Below, one piece after another: positions 62,581 through 64,000 of a stretch of DNA of 64,000 bases. Within the stretch, counting starts at the first letter, position 1. Every line of letters starts with the position of its first letter. The position numbers were made by a program, and so were the translations under genes. The DNA is taken from NCBI GenBank assembly GCA_029260075.1, contig JAJDDY010000087.1:186001-250000 (forward strand), read 5' to 3'. Below the pieces are notes generated by a model. That model saw nothing but the letters and a program-made list of their open reading frames with translations, was not told where the DNA came from and did no database searches. The DNA is from Phycisphaerae bacterium (lineage in GTDB: Bacteria > Planctomycetota > Phycisphaerae > UBA1845).

Positions 62581-64000
62581 ATGCGTCGCTATCCCTCTTT
62601 CGGTCTCGTTCTCGTCGCAATAGTCGCACTCCCGTTGATTACTGGGTGTCCTGACCCAACGGTACTGGATCCCTGTTCGGGAATCTCTTGCGATGACGGC
62701 GATACATGTACGGTTGACAGTTGTGACAACGGTACTTGCGTCAACGCCCCTATGGACTGCCCGCAAGGTGAGACCTGTGAATCCGGGCAATGCGGACGAA
62801 TTGTACCGGCGGAGTGCCGAGCCAACGATCGCGACGACGGAGTGTTTTGTAACGGCTCGGATACGTGTATCGGCGGGAGTTGGATCCACACGGGCAACCC
62901 GTGCGAGGCCGGGCAGACTTGTAACGAAGGAGGCGACAGGTGCGATGATTGTACCAGCGTCGCCGATTGCGCAGACAACAATCCTTGCACCAACGATTCA
63001 TGCGTTAACGGTACGTGCTTGAACACGAACAACAATACGTCGTGTAACGATGGGGCGTTTTGCAACGGCTCGGACACGTGTAGTGGCGGGGTTTGCACGC
63101 ACGCGGGGAATCCATGCACGTCGGACCAAAGTTGCAACGAAGGCACAAACAAGTGTGATGATTGCGATACCGACGTCGATTGCCTCGACAACAATCCCTG
63201 CACCAGCGACGTATGTCTTGACGGTAAGTGTTCGCACATCAACAACAATGTGCCGTGTGATGATGGAGTGTATTGCAACGGCTCGGACACGTGCAGCGGC
63301 GGGACTTGCATCCATGCGGGAAATCCATGCGCCGCGGGACAGACCTGTAACGAGGGCGCCGACAGCTGTCCTGATTGTACTACGGACGCCGACTGCGACG
63401 ACGGCGATTTCTGCAACGGCAGCGAAACGTGCGATAACACCGGCACCTGCAAGAACGGAACTTCCCCATGTTCGGCGAATCAGGTCTGCGATGAAGAGGA
63501 TAACCGTTGCACCAAAGCCGGCAAGATGTACTGGACTCAAAGGGCGTCCGATATCATGAGGGCCGATCTAAACGGTGACAATGTCGAAACCGTAGTCATA
63601 ACGGACGGTCCCACGCAACTCGGCATTAGTCTTGACTTAGTTGCCCGGAAGGTCTACTGGGTTCGGTGGGACGGCAGCAACTCGTCCAACGCAAGAATCC
63701 AACGTGCAGACCTAGATGGACCGGACTTCAACACCAACTTCGAGCCGAATTTCATAACAGGCCTGAACACGCCTTACGGTATCGCCGTCTCGAATGCCGC
63801 CAACAAGGTGTATTGGGCATCTTCAGGCGGGAACAGAATAGGGCAGGCGACTTTGAGCGGTGCTAACGTTGAGACCCTCGTGCCTAACCTCTCGGACGGG
63901 CCGTTCGGCATTGATTTCAACCCGGCCGGAGGATCCAGCGGTCAGATCTACTGGACGGAGAACAGTTTCCCGGACACGGTGAAGCGAGTCGACTTTAGCG
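62581..64000 (+). CDS. Cys-rich lipoprotein with YWTD-type beta-propeller repeats (partial)
   Basis: The frame opens at ATG 62581 and is still open at the window end (473 residues seen). The signal peptide ends in a lipobox, PLITGCPD. Residues of about 30-310 are Cys-rich repeats of 65-70 residues: CDDGVYCNGSDTCSGGTC and NPCAAGQTCNEGADSCPD recur with TDVDCLDNNPCTSDVC. The style matches the giant protein at 47-53 kb, but the units are longer. From about 315, blocks GKMYWTQRASDIM, RKVYWVRWDG, NKVYWASSGG and GQIYWTENS follow, the YWTD pattern of LDL-receptor class B propellers. It is likely a cell-surface lipoprotein for protein or glycan binding. Confidence 0.85.
   Translation, partial: MRRYPSFGLVLVAIVALPLITGCPDPTVLDPCSGISCDDGDTCTVDSCDNGTCVNAPMDCPQGETCESGQCGRIVPAECRANDRDDGVFCNGSDTCIGGSWIHTGNPCEAGQTCNEGGDRCDDCTSVADCADNNPCTNDSCVNGTCLNTNNNTSCNDGAFCNGSDTCSGGVCTHAGNPCTSDQSCNEGTNKCDDCDTDVDCLDNNPCTSDVCLDGKCSHINNNVPCDDGVYCNGSDTCSGGTCIHAGNPCAAGQTCNEGADSCPDCTTDADCDDGDFCNGSETCDNTGTCKNGTSPCSANQVCDEEDNRCTKAGKMYWTQRASDIMRADLNGDNVETVVITDGPTQLGISLDLVARKVYWVRWDGSNSSNARIQRADLDGPDFNTNFEPNFITGLNTPYGIAVSNAANKVYWASSGGNRIGQATLSGANVETLVPNLSDGPFGIDFNPAGGSSGQIYWTENSFPDTVKRVDFS

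Noticed and set aside
62589-63540. Open frames opposite the second Cys-rich gene
   Set aside because: They are antisense to codons of the lipoprotein, which has a signal peptide, lipobox and domain structure.

Overview
The window reads as chromosomal DNA of a planctomycete, most likely of class Phycisphaerae. This is inferred from gene content and style, not from a marker gene: a DUF1571 lipoprotein, a subtilase-like protein ending in a calcium-loop (dockerin-like) tail, an IPTL-CTERM surface protein, a membrane protein with a planctomycete-style C4 zinc ribbon, a FabZ-ACP-FabZ-KAS-KAS operon, and many short interspersed palindromic repeats between genes. I saw no rRNA or tRNA gene, CRISPR array, prophage or classical insertion sequence.

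Layout. 0-9.7 kb: a sulfatase C-terminus, a polytopic membrane protein, then a minus-strand run (dienelactone hydrolase/SnoaL fusion, sodium symporter, kynureninase-like PLP enzyme, secreted transglutaminase, SenB-like selenosugar synthase), with a divergent methyltransferase. 9.9-16.6 kb: a plus-strand heavy-metal efflux operon (small Cys/His-rich secreted protein, CzcC, CzcB, CzcA). 16.7-24.6 kb: YejM-like membrane sulfatase, a small PilZ pair, RecQ, PepD and a zinc-ribbon protein. 24.7-36.7 kb: DeoC with a YkgJ-type protein, a pseudo-subtilase, an unknown protein, AccD with a pseudo-histidine-phosphatase, then Rpe, a two-gene AAA ATPase/TOPRIM-like cassette, Pgk and Gap, all on the minus strand. 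36.8-38.9 kb: a REP-associated tyrosine transposase (RAYT) surrounded by tandem hairpins. 38.9-46.6 kb: AmrS radical SAM enzyme, His-rich membrane protein, SnoaL-like lipoprotein, HD-GYP protein, DUF1571 lipoprotein, PAS histidine kinase and another lipoprotein. 46.9-53.2 kb: one gene for a 2080-residue Cys-rich surface protein. 54.2-57.5 kb: ribosomal protein S1 and two small secreted proteins. 58.1-62.2 kb: the type-II fatty-acid-synthase-like operon. 62.6 kb to the end: a second Cys-rich lipoprotein with YWTD-type repeats, open at the window edge.

How the genes work together. Pgk and Gap (lower glycolysis), Rpe (pentose phosphate) and DeoC (deoxyribose salvage) are central carbon genes. 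AccD makes malonyl-CoA, which the 58-62 kb operon may use. The czc genes build one envelope-spanning cation pump. The two Cys-rich proteins, the pseudo-subtilase and several lipoproteins suggest a heavily decorated cell surface.

Most notable. (1) A RAYT with at least 13 nearby hairpins that keep a four-base AGGA/TCCT-type loop while the stems vary with compensating changes. (2) Two MITE-like repeat families with terminal inverted repeats. (3) Three pseudo-enzymes: a subtilase lacking Asp and Ser, a histidine phosphatase lacking RHG, and a KAS lacking both His, encoded just before an intact KAS. (4) An orphan senB. (5) A candidate defence cassette lodged between pgk and rpe. (6) A zinc-ribbon gene interrupted by a small gene between 17-bp direct repeats.
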